A DNA stretch of 64,000 nt from Seminavis robusta (taxonomy: Eukaryota; Bacillariophyta; Bacillariophyceae; Naviculales; Naviculaceae): positions 24,806-88,805 of the forward strand of contig CAICTM010000227.1 of assembly GCA_903772945.1 (NCBI GenBank), read 5' to 3'. Each line of letters begins with the position of its first letter. Positions within the stretch are counted from its first letter, which is position 1. Below are positions 11,253-20,912 of the stretch, piece by piece. The position numbers and the translations under genes are program-made. The notes under the pieces were generated by a model. The model saw only the letters and a list, made by a program, of their open reading frames with translations. It was not told the DNA's origin and did not search any database.

Positions 11253-12248
11253 GTTTGGTGGAGACAATTCTGGATGCTCGTAGACCTGTAAATTTTCTGC
11301 TTTCCGTAACCATTATAATCTAGCCAGCTCTCACGCTCTCACCAGCAACACGCTGGAACATGCTCCATCGTCAAGTAAAGCTTTAATAAAGAGGAGCTAT
11401 CTATTCATTGTTGAGACTTACTGTTGGTTCTCAGAACATTCCCTGTTCTGTGAAGGTGAAGCCTCGACCAGCTGGCGTCAGTGTTTGACGGCTTCAAAAG
11501 TCTGCGCAATCTGCACCTCCCGAAGTAGTGCTGGCAGCTTTGAAAAGCCGGTTTCTGAGGATCCGACCTTCGCGGGCAACGAAATATCAGGGCTCTTGGG
11601 CAGCTCCTTGCCCCGCCAATACAGTGAACCCAACCAAGTGAGTTCCAAGTGTGAGTGAGCATGCAATAACTCTTTAGTGTTCTGTCGCCTCCAACAACAC
11701 ATGCAAAGCCCAAAAAGCACTTTGGAAGTATAACGCACGTAACTCTGTTCGTCTGCTATGTCATTATTGTGATCAAGAGTGCCGATATGGCAATTTGCAA
11801 TCGAAAGTTCTGGAGTCGGTCTATTGACTATTGAGGACCTTTGCTTGGGCCTGAACCCCTGGCTGTGGCGATTGGACCCACAGAGAAAGCCCGAAACTAA
11901 GTGATACTGCGCTTTAGTCCAGTCTAGTACTACTAGTAGCTGCTAGTGCGATGCGGTAGAGCTTTGGTGTTGATCCAATTGTTTTATTGCTTCGCTACAT
12001 GCTGTTTGGCTTGGTTCACAAGTTGACCGACTTCGGCCACCAGCTGTCGGCCACTTCGGGCATATTCCGTCGCACTTCGCCGCGAAAGAGAGTGAAGAGT
12101 GAAGTCACCTGAAGTCCTCTGCCAGATTTTACGCTCAGCCCCTTCGTCATCAAGTAAGTGTCAGGCTTGGGCCTTCGAGGAGGGGCACCTTTACACGGTT
12201 TGCGTGTTCCAGATGCTGCTGGCGGCGTCATCGTTCAGCTTGGCAGCT
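11253..12248. other. intergenic, nothing recognised
   Basis: About 1 kb between the MITE and the GTCTCCTA array. Short frames on the minus strand (about 11405-11738) look unconvincing and match nothing I know. Confidence 0.45.
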
Positions 12249-12653
12249 GGACCTCTGTGGAAACTCGAGTCGTGCTACTTTTCGTCTCCTAAATCCTTTT
12301 GATCGTCTCCTATTTAATGGATTTCGTCTCCTAAAAATAGGAGACGAAACGGATCGTCTCCTAAATCTTTTGTCTCCTCTTAAAACGTCTCCTATTTTCA
12401 ACGGATCGTCTCCTATTCTCAACGGATCGTCTCCTAAGTGTACCATGTAAACTGTATGGTATCGTCTCCTAAATCTTTCGGATCGTCTCCTATTTCGAAA
12501 CGATCGTCTCCTAATTTGAATGTCTCCTACTGAATCGTCTCCTAAATATAGGAGACGATTGCTTTCGTCTCTTAAATCATTTCGATCGTCTCCTATTCCT
12601 CGGTGTATCGTCTCCTAAGTATTTTGCCACGAATGACGTTTCCACAGAGGTCC
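12249..12653. repeat. GTCTCCTA minisatellite bounded by 16-bp inverted repeats
   Basis: The sequence GGACCTCTGTGGAAAC at 12249-12264 recurs in inverted orientation at 12638-12653. Between them lie about fourteen exact copies of GTCTCCTA, most as GATCGTCTCCTA followed by AAT or TTT, at irregular 15-45 bp spacing. Near 12327-12349 and 12534-12560 the unit meets its reverse complement and forms short hairpins. No clear target-site duplication was found outside the inverted repeats. It could be a MITE with an expanded interior, or a clustered binding-site array. Confidence 0.85.
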
Positions 12654-13053
12654 TGCGCCCAGCATAAGATGATCAACTGTTGAGACCCGCGCCCCCGCCG
12701 GTCCCTCATTCCATTGGACCATTCTGCACCTCGGGAGTTGAATGATCAGCGACTCGACTCGCCCGACTTGCCAACAATCATCTGATGACAAGAGACGACC
12801 AACATGGCTGGACATCCAAACCAATCGCTCATACAAATTAATAAGAAGACCACCGTGGGAGCGTCGATGCGATCAGATTGGACGTAAACGTCTCACGCTT
12901 CGTTCGTTTCCGAAGAGCACGAGTCGAGATTGCCCTTGAGCTTGGTCGGTGCTGCATAAAGCATCATAAATTCAATCGGTGGATCTCCAACGACCAAGCA
13001 AAAACAAACAAGCAATCCACCAATCTCGTGCTTCTTTTCAGAACGATAACACA
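12654..13053. other. upstream region of the secreted S/P-rich protein
   Basis: About 400 bp with no gene evidence. It should contain the promoter and 5' UTR of the gene starting at 13054. Confidence 0.4.
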
Positions 13054-13914
13054 ATGATGCTCCTACGCGCTGTAACCAAACTTTCTGTCTTTGCCTCTCT
13101 CCTTTCCGTTGCATTCTCGTCGGGATCCAGTGGGAGCAAGTCCGGAATGGGTATGATGATGATGACAAGTGCCCCTTCGGTCAGTCCCAGTCCAAGCTTC
13201 ATGCCAACCTCCTCCTCGAGTCCATCCTTTAGCCCAAGTGAAGCTCCATCGGGTACTCCAACAGCCTCTTCAATGCCCTCCTTTGTCCCTAGCGAGGCTC
13301 CAACGGGGTCACCCACAGAGTCGAGTAAGCCCTCGGGTTCCCCCAGTGAGTCTCCATCTGCCACCCCATCTGTATCGCATAAGCCTTCCTTCGAACCGAG
13401 CGAATCCCCAACAATGGCGCCAACATACCCATACTCGGTATCTTGCGGAAAAGGAAAGAAAGGAAGCAAGAAGTCCTCCGGCAAGAGCAAATCGGAAAAG
13501 AGCCACAGCCAGAAGAGTCGAAGCGGAAGTCGATCTCGTCGGCTTGGAGGCATGATGATGTCCGGCAAAGCAAAGGGCATGATGGGTGCGATGGGTATGG
13601 TGGGTATGAAAGTCGAGTGTTTCGAGGGCTTCTTCCATCACAACCACACTCTCAATGGAACCCATTTTGAGAACTACACCACCGACTATGACAACTTTGA
13701 TTCCTATTACCCCCCATCCACGAAGAATGGCCCCAAGGGTCAGAATGACGCAACGGGCGACTACGACTTGCAAGAAATCCTCGAGTGGCATTTTGATCAT
13801 GTTCAAGTTGAAGATGCGGAAGAGAAGTACCATCACAGCGGGGCGGTTCGAGCGATCTCACTCGTCACGTCTTTGGTCCTCTTTGTTATCGGCACTGTCA
13901 CGGTTTCGAACTAG
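13054..13914 (+). CDS. secreted Ser/Pro- and Lys/Ser-rich protein with RRL motif (silaffin/silicanin-like candidate)
   Basis: A 286-residue protein from the ATG-ATG pair at 13054; a longer in-frame start at 12979 is less likely because it would bury the signal peptide. Order: signal peptide (about 1-21); Ser/Pro-rich stretch with PSxxPS units (about 40-125); a Lys/Ser/Arg-rich block (about 133-163) with closely spaced Lys and Ser; RRL at 162-164; a Met/Gly-rich part (167-186); a segment with three N-glycosylation sequons (NHT, NGT, NYT at about 197-209) and many Tyr/Asp; and a hydrophobic C-terminus (266-283) followed by only three residues. Diatom silaffins combine Lys/Ser-rich blocks with RXL processing sites, and silicanins are membrane-anchored with RXL. 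The tail could be a GPI signal or a single membrane anchor. The biosilica role is inference; a wall or mucilage protein is the alternative. Confidence 0.75.
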   Translation: MMLLRAVTKLSVFASLLSVAFSSGSSGSKSGMGMMMMTSAPSVSPSPSFMPTSSSSPSFSPSEAPSGTPTASSMPSFVPSEAPTGSPTESSKPSGSPSESPSATPSVSHKPSFEPSESPTMAPTYPYSVSCGKGKKGSKKSSGKSKSEKSHSQKSRSGSRSRRLGGMMMSGKAKGMMGAMGMVGMKVECFEGFFHHNHTLNGTHFENYTTDYDNFDSYYPPSTKNGPKGQNDATGDYDLQEILEWHFDHVQVEDAEEKYHHSGAVRAISLVTSLVLFVIGTVTVSN

Positions 13915-14401
13915 CGGGTAGCTCGTGGAGGGTGCACAATTAAAAATGGGTGTGAACCTTCGTTGCAGTGTCGCAGAGATACGAAAACATAAACTAAAAT
14001 ACGATGCTTGAAAGGATTCGATTCGACTAGCTACCGTACTGGCTAGTCGGCTCCGTGGATAGGTTGCAATGGTTAGTACGGTAGCCGACATCCCCCAACA
14101 GCGCGGGCTTCGTCGTGGCTAGTCGGTCCCAGGTTTGACCTTCGCGGGTTGGCAGCTCCTAGCGTTTGACGAGCATTGATAGATGTCATAATTGTGGATT
14201 GCGTTATCCTGACCAGCGGACTGGTAGCGTTTCCAAGAACGATGGCGACAAGGTTTGCCTCTGCGTTCTTTTCCTTGAGAGCCATAAGGTTTCTCGATAT
14301 CCCTTCATAGCATTGTTTCCGTTGCTCTTTATTGATTAAACGAGAGTAGCCAGTTGGTGCAGTAGTACTGCATGCTGCTTCCTTATGAATTTTCAGTTTT
14401 A
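13915..14401. other. convergent intergenic region, nothing recognised
   Basis: About 490 bp between the 3' ends of the secreted protein gene and the folate gene. No repeat or RNA gene seen. Confidence 0.4.
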
Positions 14402-16369
14402 CTATGCTGCTGGCGGTGGCAACGGAAAAGAGGAGTCATCATCCAATTTCTTGGAGGAGGACGCAAAATTCTCCTGTCCATGTCGCAAGTGGGCTCCGGC
14501 CACCTCCGCAATATATTCGGAATCGCGAGGTTCGTCAAATCCCAATGCTTCCCTTGCTTCTGCCATGAGAAAGACGCTGCCACAGACTACCAAAATTTCC
14601 TCGCTGCTGCCAGTCATCCTGTCCAATCCCAATTGGATTTGTCGCGTCACCGATCGATCCTCCAAGTCATAGTGACACCCTTGCAGCTCGGGGGATGCTT
14701 CCAAAATGTCTTCCAACAGCGCCGCGCGGGGATGCGATGCCTGTACGAGATGAATGGCCTCTGGATCGTGCACGCCTCCCTCCAACATGTATTGGGCACA
14801 GAGCTTGGTATCCTTATCGCGTGACATGCCCACCACGATTCGAAACTTGGCGTTGGGATAGGTGGTCCGTAGTTTCCGCATCAAGTACTGCATGGCAGGT
14901 GGATTGTGCGCGACATCGAGAATGACGAGTTGCCCTTGATCGAGTTGTACCGGTTCGAATCGACACGGCGGTCGTGCGGATGTGCCGCGTTGCAGGATAT
15001 CGTCTGGAATGGGTCGACTCCAGGGTATTCTTTTTTCTTCTTTTTGTTCCAACAGTCGCAAGGTTGCCATGGCAATCCGTGAATTCTCTTGATCGTAATC
15101 GGGGTAGTCGGCAGATTGTTGGTGTTGTTCTTCGTTTTCGAGTATATCCTCACAGGTATAATATCCCGACGCTCCCTTGTCACGGGCACATTGTCGTAAC
15201 ACATCATGCGGTACCTGCGATCCCACCAAGACGGGTCGATTTGGTTTGATAATGCCTCCCTTTTCCAATGCAATTAGTTCGACGGTATCTCCTAAAATCC
15301 GTGTATGTTCCAATCCAATCGATGTAATGACGGCACATGCCGGCTGTGCTACAATATTGGTGGAATCCAATCGTCCTCCCAAACCCGTTTCCAGTACCAC
15401 CACATTGGCACCTCGTTGTTGATAAAACAAAAATGCCAATGCCGTCGTGACTTCAAAAAAGGTGGCGGGAATATCGTGTTGTTGACAAATCTCGTATATG
15501 CGGGGTAGATACTGGACGACTTCTTGTTCCGATATCAATTCACTGTTGATTTGCATGCGTTCTCGAAAACTCGACACGTGCGGGGAACAAAACAGACCGA
15601 CCGTGAGACCGTCGTCCAAGAATTCGAGTGTCTTGGCAATTTTGAGTGCGACGCTGCCCTTGCCGTTGGTTCCGGCAATGTGAATGACCGTCACGTTGGG
15701 CTATGCAAGTAAATGAAATAAATTAGAGAGGAGTTGGATCACTTGTTGGCTGTTGGTTGGAATGGCAATACTTACATCATCCATTGGATTTCCCAGTTGC
15801 TCGTGAATTCGTTGAATGTTTTCAAGGCCCAGTTTGACCGGGTTGAACATGTTGGTCATGTAGAGCCGCCGAACCCAGTGCTCATATTCCGAGTGAGCAG
15901 CATCTTTCTTGTCCTCCCATGATGAGAATTCTGTAGAGTTAGCATTATTATTACTGATAGTACCAGTAGCAGTATCTTGAGATGATGTTCCATCTTGAGT
16001 GGACGACGATCCACATCGCACAGTCAATGGGGTTGGCTTTTGGTAGTGGAAGACGTGTCTTGCTGCTGTTCCTCGTGCCCCCTGCCGGTGATAATGTTGT
16101 GGAAAGGATGTTCCAGAACAGAGGAACCGTTGGGAAGATATTCTCAGTCTAGCAGCAGCAGTAGCAGTGGTACTGCTTGTCGTGGGACACCGTGCTGCTG
16201 CCCCTAAGATTGTCGGATGCCATAGCAGTGGTCGTCTTGATAAATACAAAGAGTTCATTCTAGCAGTGGTCGTGTGGATGGAATCAATCCGGAAAGATCC
16301 AACCAGAGTGACAGTCGAACACCAGCAGAGCAACAATTGAAACCCAAGCACTACCAGTGACAGGAGCAT
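14402..16369 (-). CDS. folylpolyglutamate synthase / dihydrofolate synthase (two exons)
   Basis: Exon 1 is 16369-15776 and exon 2 is 15700-14402, joined across a 75-bp GT-AG intron (phase 0), giving about 630 residues. The ATG at 16369 is used because the more upstream frame start is TTG. The N-terminus is hydrophobic, then Ser/Thr/Arg-rich, which suggests organelle targeting. The catalytic part starts near MDD-PNVTVIHIAGTNGKGS; GTNGKGS is the ATP-binding P-loop of Mur-ligase-type folate enzymes. SPH-SFRERMQIN, the FEVTTALAF block, ETGLGGRLDSTN and SIGLEHTRILG follow in family order. The enzyme adds glutamate to folates (or to dihydropteroate), ligating at the gamma carboxyl. Mono- versus bifunctionality cannot be told from sequence alone. 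Confidence 0.92.
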
Positions 16370-17104
16370 GGGTTGACTTGATGCACTGACTGCCAGAGAA
16401 AAAGGGCCAAAGACACTCAATTCTCAGTCGTCCACTCCGCACTTGTATTGTCCTGATGATTGACCACTAGCTAGCTACCTGGAATTCTGGTACTCTACAG
16501 CCACACAAATGCAATGGAATGATTGCTGGTGATCAAGGCTTGTCAACAACATCGGACCTTGCCCATCACTTCTTTCAAAGGCCCAGCTAGCCAGCCCTCC
16601 AAAATTGCGTTCTCGGCTAGACTGCTACTGAATGACGTCATTCAGTCCGGGTTTCAACTTCAGTGCAGGATTGGTACAGGATTGGGTGCGTGACTGATAT
16701 CTTTGTTCCTTAAGTATCTTTCGGCCATGTCATTCTCTCGGAAGCAGCCGGAGGCTTCGCAAGCCCAAAAAGATGCTTCCGGCAAAGCTCTTGAAATAGT
16801 GCAGTTGCAGAACCAAAACCAAGAGCAGACAAGCTGCCGTCACGGTTATATCCAAGTGAGAAACTACAAACACCTTCGACTCCGATCAACCTCTCTATCC
16901 ATCACAGTCAGACTACTACCAGTATCGGGTTTGACGGCACAAAAGCATCAGATTGGATTGCAATTTCCATTTCCAACCCAGACCAGAAAGTTTTTAGTCG
17001 TCTCTCCATCTCATAAATTTTATTTTTTAGGAGATTTTGTTCTATACTCCGTTCTTTCTCAACGATCTTTCTACTACTCCACACACCACTACCCACAAAG
17101 AAAA
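16370..17104. other. divergent promoter region of folate and arginine genes
   Basis: About 735 bp between the divergent starts of the folate and aminotransferase genes. An open frame runs through part of it (from 16703) but is only the upstream extension of the aminotransferase frame, without protein-like content. Confidence 0.5.
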
Positions 17105-18731
17105 ATGTTGTTTCGATTGGCACTGGTCCTTCCCTGTTTGGCGGCTGGTTTTGTGGCTCCTTCTCAGCAAACTCCCCGTTCCACTGTGTTGAGTGCTACT
17201 GTGGAAAAGGAATTGGTCCCTCCTCGAGATCTTGACGAATTGTCCAAAGAATTGGAAGGAACCCAACAACTCTATGACAATGTTCAAACTACATATGGGT
17301 ATGTTGCACACATGTTGGAATGTGTATTGGATGGATATATTATATTGGAATGGGTATCTGAAACCTAACCTTTTGTTCTCTAATGACTATTTTGTTTTAC
17401 TCAGGCGCTACCCGCTCACCATGGTCAGTGGCAACGGCTGTCGCTTGACGACCAACGACGACACGGAATTTTTGGATTTTGTTTCTGGTATTGCCACTTG
17501 TGCTTTGGGACACAACAATCCTGCTTTGGCAAAGGCCGTCTCGGATCAAATGCAAAAAGTACACCACGTTTCCAATTTGTATTATGTCCCCGCACAGGCC
17601 GCATTGGCCACTTGGTTGTGTGAAAACTCGGTCGCCGATAAAGCATTCTTTTGCAACAGTGGAGCCGAAGCCAATGAAGCCGCCATCAAATTGGCACGAC
17701 GACATGCATCCAATAATGGAATTACGGTGAGTTTTGGTACAAACAAAGTAAAAGAAACAGGAAGGAAGGAATGATAGAGGAAGAAACATTACAAATTTAA
17801 GGATGGTTGTCTAACTTTTGCTTTTCTGTCCCTCCTCTCATCATCCTTCCAATTATTACAGCACCCTGTCATTATTTCGGCCCACCAATCCTTCCATGGG
17901 CGCACCATGGCAGCCTTGACCGCCACGGCACAACCCAAATACCACAAGGGATTCGGGTTCGGAGGGAAAATGATTCCCGGATTTGAATACGTCACCTACA
18001 ACAATATCGAAGAATTGGAACAACTCGTTGAAAAGATCGTCTCGGAACAACCCGCCGATGGCAAACAGGGATTGGCCGCCATCATGATGGAAGCCTTGCA
18101 AGGAGAAGGTGGCATCAAACCCGGCAATCCCGAATTCTTTGCCAAAGCCCGTGAACTCTGTGACAAACACGGCGCACTACTCATGTGCGACGAAGTCCAA
18201 GTCGGCATGGGACGAACGGGCACACTGTGGGGATACGAAAACTTGGATGTCATCCCCGATGTCTTTACATCCGCCAAGGCATTGGGCGGTGGAGTCCCCA
18301 TTGGTGCCATGATGGCCCGTGGTGATGCTGCCACGGTCTTTGGACCTGGGGATCATGCGTCGACGTACGGTGGAAATCCATTGGCGTGTGCCGCCGGTGT
18401 CGCCGTGGCCAAGTACTTGTCCGATAACAATGTTTTGGCCAATGTCCGAGCTCGTGGAGAACAAATCCGGGAAGGACTCGAAGCCGTGGCGGCCAAATAT
18501 CCCACCGTCTTGGGAGATGTGCGCGGATGGGGTTTGATTCGTGGAGTGGAAGCCATTTCCGATGATATTCCCGCTGGAAAGATTGTGGGAGCCGCCATGG
18601 AACAGGGATTGTTGTTGGTGCCCGCTGGAACCAACGTGGTCCGATTCGTCCCACCTCTTATTGTGACCGAGGCAGAAGTCAACGAAGCACTCGAGAAATT
18701 CGAAAAGGCCGTTCAACAGTTGGCCAACTAA
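17105..18731 (+). CDS. argD: acetylornithine aminotransferase, plastid-targeted (three exons)
   Basis: Exons 17105-17298, 17405-17726 and 17862-18731, with introns of 106 and 135 bp, give 461 residues. The N-terminus is a signal peptide followed by AAG-FVAPS, matching the diatom plastid ASAFAP-type cleavage motif, so import through four membranes is expected. Class-III aminotransferase landmarks: RYPLTMVSGNG, FLDFVSGIATCALGHNNP, FCNSGAEANEAAIKLAR, HQSFHGRTMAAL, CDEVQVGMGRTG, and SAKALGGGVPIGA containing the PLP lysine (about Lys311). It converts N-acetylglutamate semialdehyde and glutamate to N-acetylornithine and 2-oxoglutarate in arginine synthesis. The symbol is the bacterial one; in other naming systems it is ARG8. 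Ornithine aminotransferase is less likely given the GAEANEAAIKLAR and FHGRTMAALTAT context. Confidence 0.93.
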
Positions 18732-19357
18732 TCAGCGACTGAAACAACAAAAGAAAGCCTGAAGCCAACTGGAGGCTCCGCAAAACGAACAGGAGGCTGA
18801 GCTGAGAAGGAGCGAGGAGCTCTTTCTCGTGACGGTTGATCGGTACCCACCCACCCACCCACACTGATGAAATGATTTGCACACATGAATAAGAATAACA
18901 ATAGAACCCACGAAAACAACACTTGGAGCCGTCTGCTAGCTAGCTGTTGGATAAAGGTGGCATTCTTGGAGTGATTAGTGGAGATGTCTAGCTAGGCATG
19001 CACGCCAAGCCTGGGCGCAACTGCAGAGATCGTGACAGCAACTGCCTTGTCTTGATTGACGACTGCCATGCCTCGTCCCTTTGCCGTGTCCAACCATCCT
19101 CCCAAGTTTGATTTCTGCAATCAATCTGTCAGAAGTGGATTCAGACAGGGAGGAATGCCGCAAACCTGAGGACAGGCTTCGTTGACGTAGAAGCACCAAA
19201 TCGGCGACAACCGGAAATTCAGGAACATGGCCAGCAAGAGCGACTCCATTGAAGCCACAGATGATTATTTCTGTCTTGCAAACCATCAGATCACCGTTGT
19301 CTCCTCTGCCTCTTGTTGATTGGTGCTTCATAGTAGTTTGCTACTGCTCGTAGTAAA
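18732..19357. other. convergent intergenic region, nothing recognised
   Basis: About 625 bp between the aminotransferase and ZIP gene ends. A CCCA-repeat tract lies at about 18847-18862. No gene evidence. Confidence 0.45.
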
Positions 19358-20587
19358 CTACTCCAAATAGAGCTCTGTGGCAAGCATCAGCAGCACACCG
19401 GCAAGAGTTCCAGCCACAAAATGAAACTTTCCCTGACTGGTATGTCGCAATGCTTCGGGAAAGAGTTCTGCCACCGCCACCATGATCATAATCCCGGCCA
19501 CAAATGCCAGTACATTTTCCATATTGAACCACAGTCCTGCCTCCACGCCGTCATTGCCAATATCGCGCAGAGCAAACATGGCCACAAAGGCTCCAAACGG
19601 TTCTGCCAACCCCGACAAGGCAGACAATCCAAATGCCAACCAGGGACTGTCCGGGCGAGCCGCCATGCACGGCACGGCAATAGAGATTCCTTCTGGTATA
19701 TTGTGAATCATGATTCCAATACAGACCTTCCAGCCCAATTGCGGCGACTCCATGGCCGACGCCGCCACGGCCAAGCCTTCGGGGAAATTGTGGACGGATA
19801 ACGATAAAAACAATAGCATGGCCACTCGCCAGGCCCTCCTCGATTCGGTGGATTCCAAGTCGGCTCCGGACGATAATCGAGAGAGGTGGCGGAAAAAGTC
19901 TGGTTTTTCTTTGGTGGGAGGTACTGGCGGAATACTCACAACAACAGCGGCAGCAGCAGCAGTGCCCTTTTCCATTCGTCTGTTGCGGGCCGCTGTTCGG
20001 ACAGGGGATAGTTTGCCGGGGGTAGTACTTGTGGTAGTACTGCTCGTGGTAGGTACCTCTTTGATTGTGACCTTGTTGTCGACTGGATCATGAGTGCAAG
20101 ACTCTTCCAAGAGCAGTTCATTGGCCAACTCGGTGTCAATGATAGTATCAATCATACTACTATCCCTGGCATGAAGTCCCAGAATTTCGTCTGGTTCTGG
20201 AAAGGCAAACTTGGCGAGTAGAAAGTAGAGCACATAGCCAAGAATATGACAAGCCATTCGAATCAGAGCCGTCATGGACCATAAGGGTATCATCCGATAT
20301 TTATCATCTCCGTCATAGTCGTCATCTCGCAAACATTCGGGAATGATGGATACCACACTGACCGTCACCATGACACTGCCGGCCAACGCCAGAGAAAAGC
20401 ACATGGTAGAGGGCTGAATCACGGGCTCATTGGAAGATCGACGGCCTCGGGTTGGACGTTTCTGAAACAATACCCAAACGGCACCCAAACAGGTCGACAT
20501 GCCTGCAATGGTGCTCATGTACAGTGGCATCAGGTTGAGACTCTCATCATGACGATCATTCTGTATTACACTTACTATTTCAACCAT
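19358..20587 (-). CDS. ZIP-family divalent metal transporter
   Basis: A 409-residue protein from ATG 20587 (the frame extends upstream only to a TTG). Several hydrophobic segments occur in two groups. The N-terminal group includes YMSTIAGMSTCLGAVWVLF and a LALAGSVMVTVSVVSIIP segment with a Pro-Glu-Cys. A long hydrophilic loop follows (about residues 150-265) with Thr/Ser and basic stretches. The C-terminal group carries the signature HNFPEGLAV and, one helix later, MIHNIPEGISIAVP, which are the metal-binding H-N-x-P-E-G motifs of helices IV and V. ZIP proteins move Zn, Fe or Mn into the cytosol. The doubled HNxPEG is closest to the ZupT/GufA branch. The metal and membrane are not determined. 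Confidence 0.93.
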   Translation of the reverse strand: MVEIVSVIQNDRHDESLNLMPLYMSTIAGMSTCLGAVWVLFQKRPTRGRRSSNEPVIQPSTMCFSLALAGSVMVTVSVVSIIPECLRDDDYDGDDKYRMIPLWSMTALIRMACHILGYVLYFLLAKFAFPEPDEILGLHARDSSMIDTIIDTELANELLLEESCTHDPVDNKVTIKEVPTTSSTTTSTTPGKLSPVRTAARNRRMEKGTAAAAAVVVSIPPVPPTKEKPDFFRHLSRLSSGADLESTESRRAWRVAMLLFLSLSVHNFPEGLAVAASAMESPQLGWKVCIGIMIHNIPEGISIAVPCMAARPDSPWLAFGLSALSGLAEPFGAFVAMFALRDIGNDGVEAGLWFNMENVLAFVAGIMIMVAVAELFPEALRHTSQGKFHFVAGTLAGVLLMLATELYLE

Positions 20588-20912
20588 ACTGATGATGATT
20601 GAATGATCGAACAAGGGACCGTCGCGGAATTAGAGGAGGATCTTGGAAGCCAAAATCTCCAGCTTGCTACAAGCCAGCCAAAACTGTAAAAACTAGAATG
20701 TCCCTTTGCGATTGTTACGCGTACTAGCTAGTAGACAGCGCAGCTACTGGATTGAAAGCGCGGTACCAGTACTGTACCGGTACATTACGTCAAACAGAAC
20801 AAGGAGGACTGCATGCCGCAAAACCCATTTGGCAAGGAGCACGCAAGGTTCCATCGTCCTGCATGGAAGCAGCAGCCACAGCAGCTAATAGCCAGCCACA
20901 AGCGAAGTTATC

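Noticed and set aside
12249-12653. CRISPR array
   Set aside because: The repeated core is only 8-12 bp, spacing is irregular, two copies are inverted and the host is eukaryotic.
16703-17104. Long N-terminal extension of the aminotransferase
   Set aside because: The extension has no protein-like composition and would hide the signal peptide and AGF-VAP plastid motif that begin at 17105.
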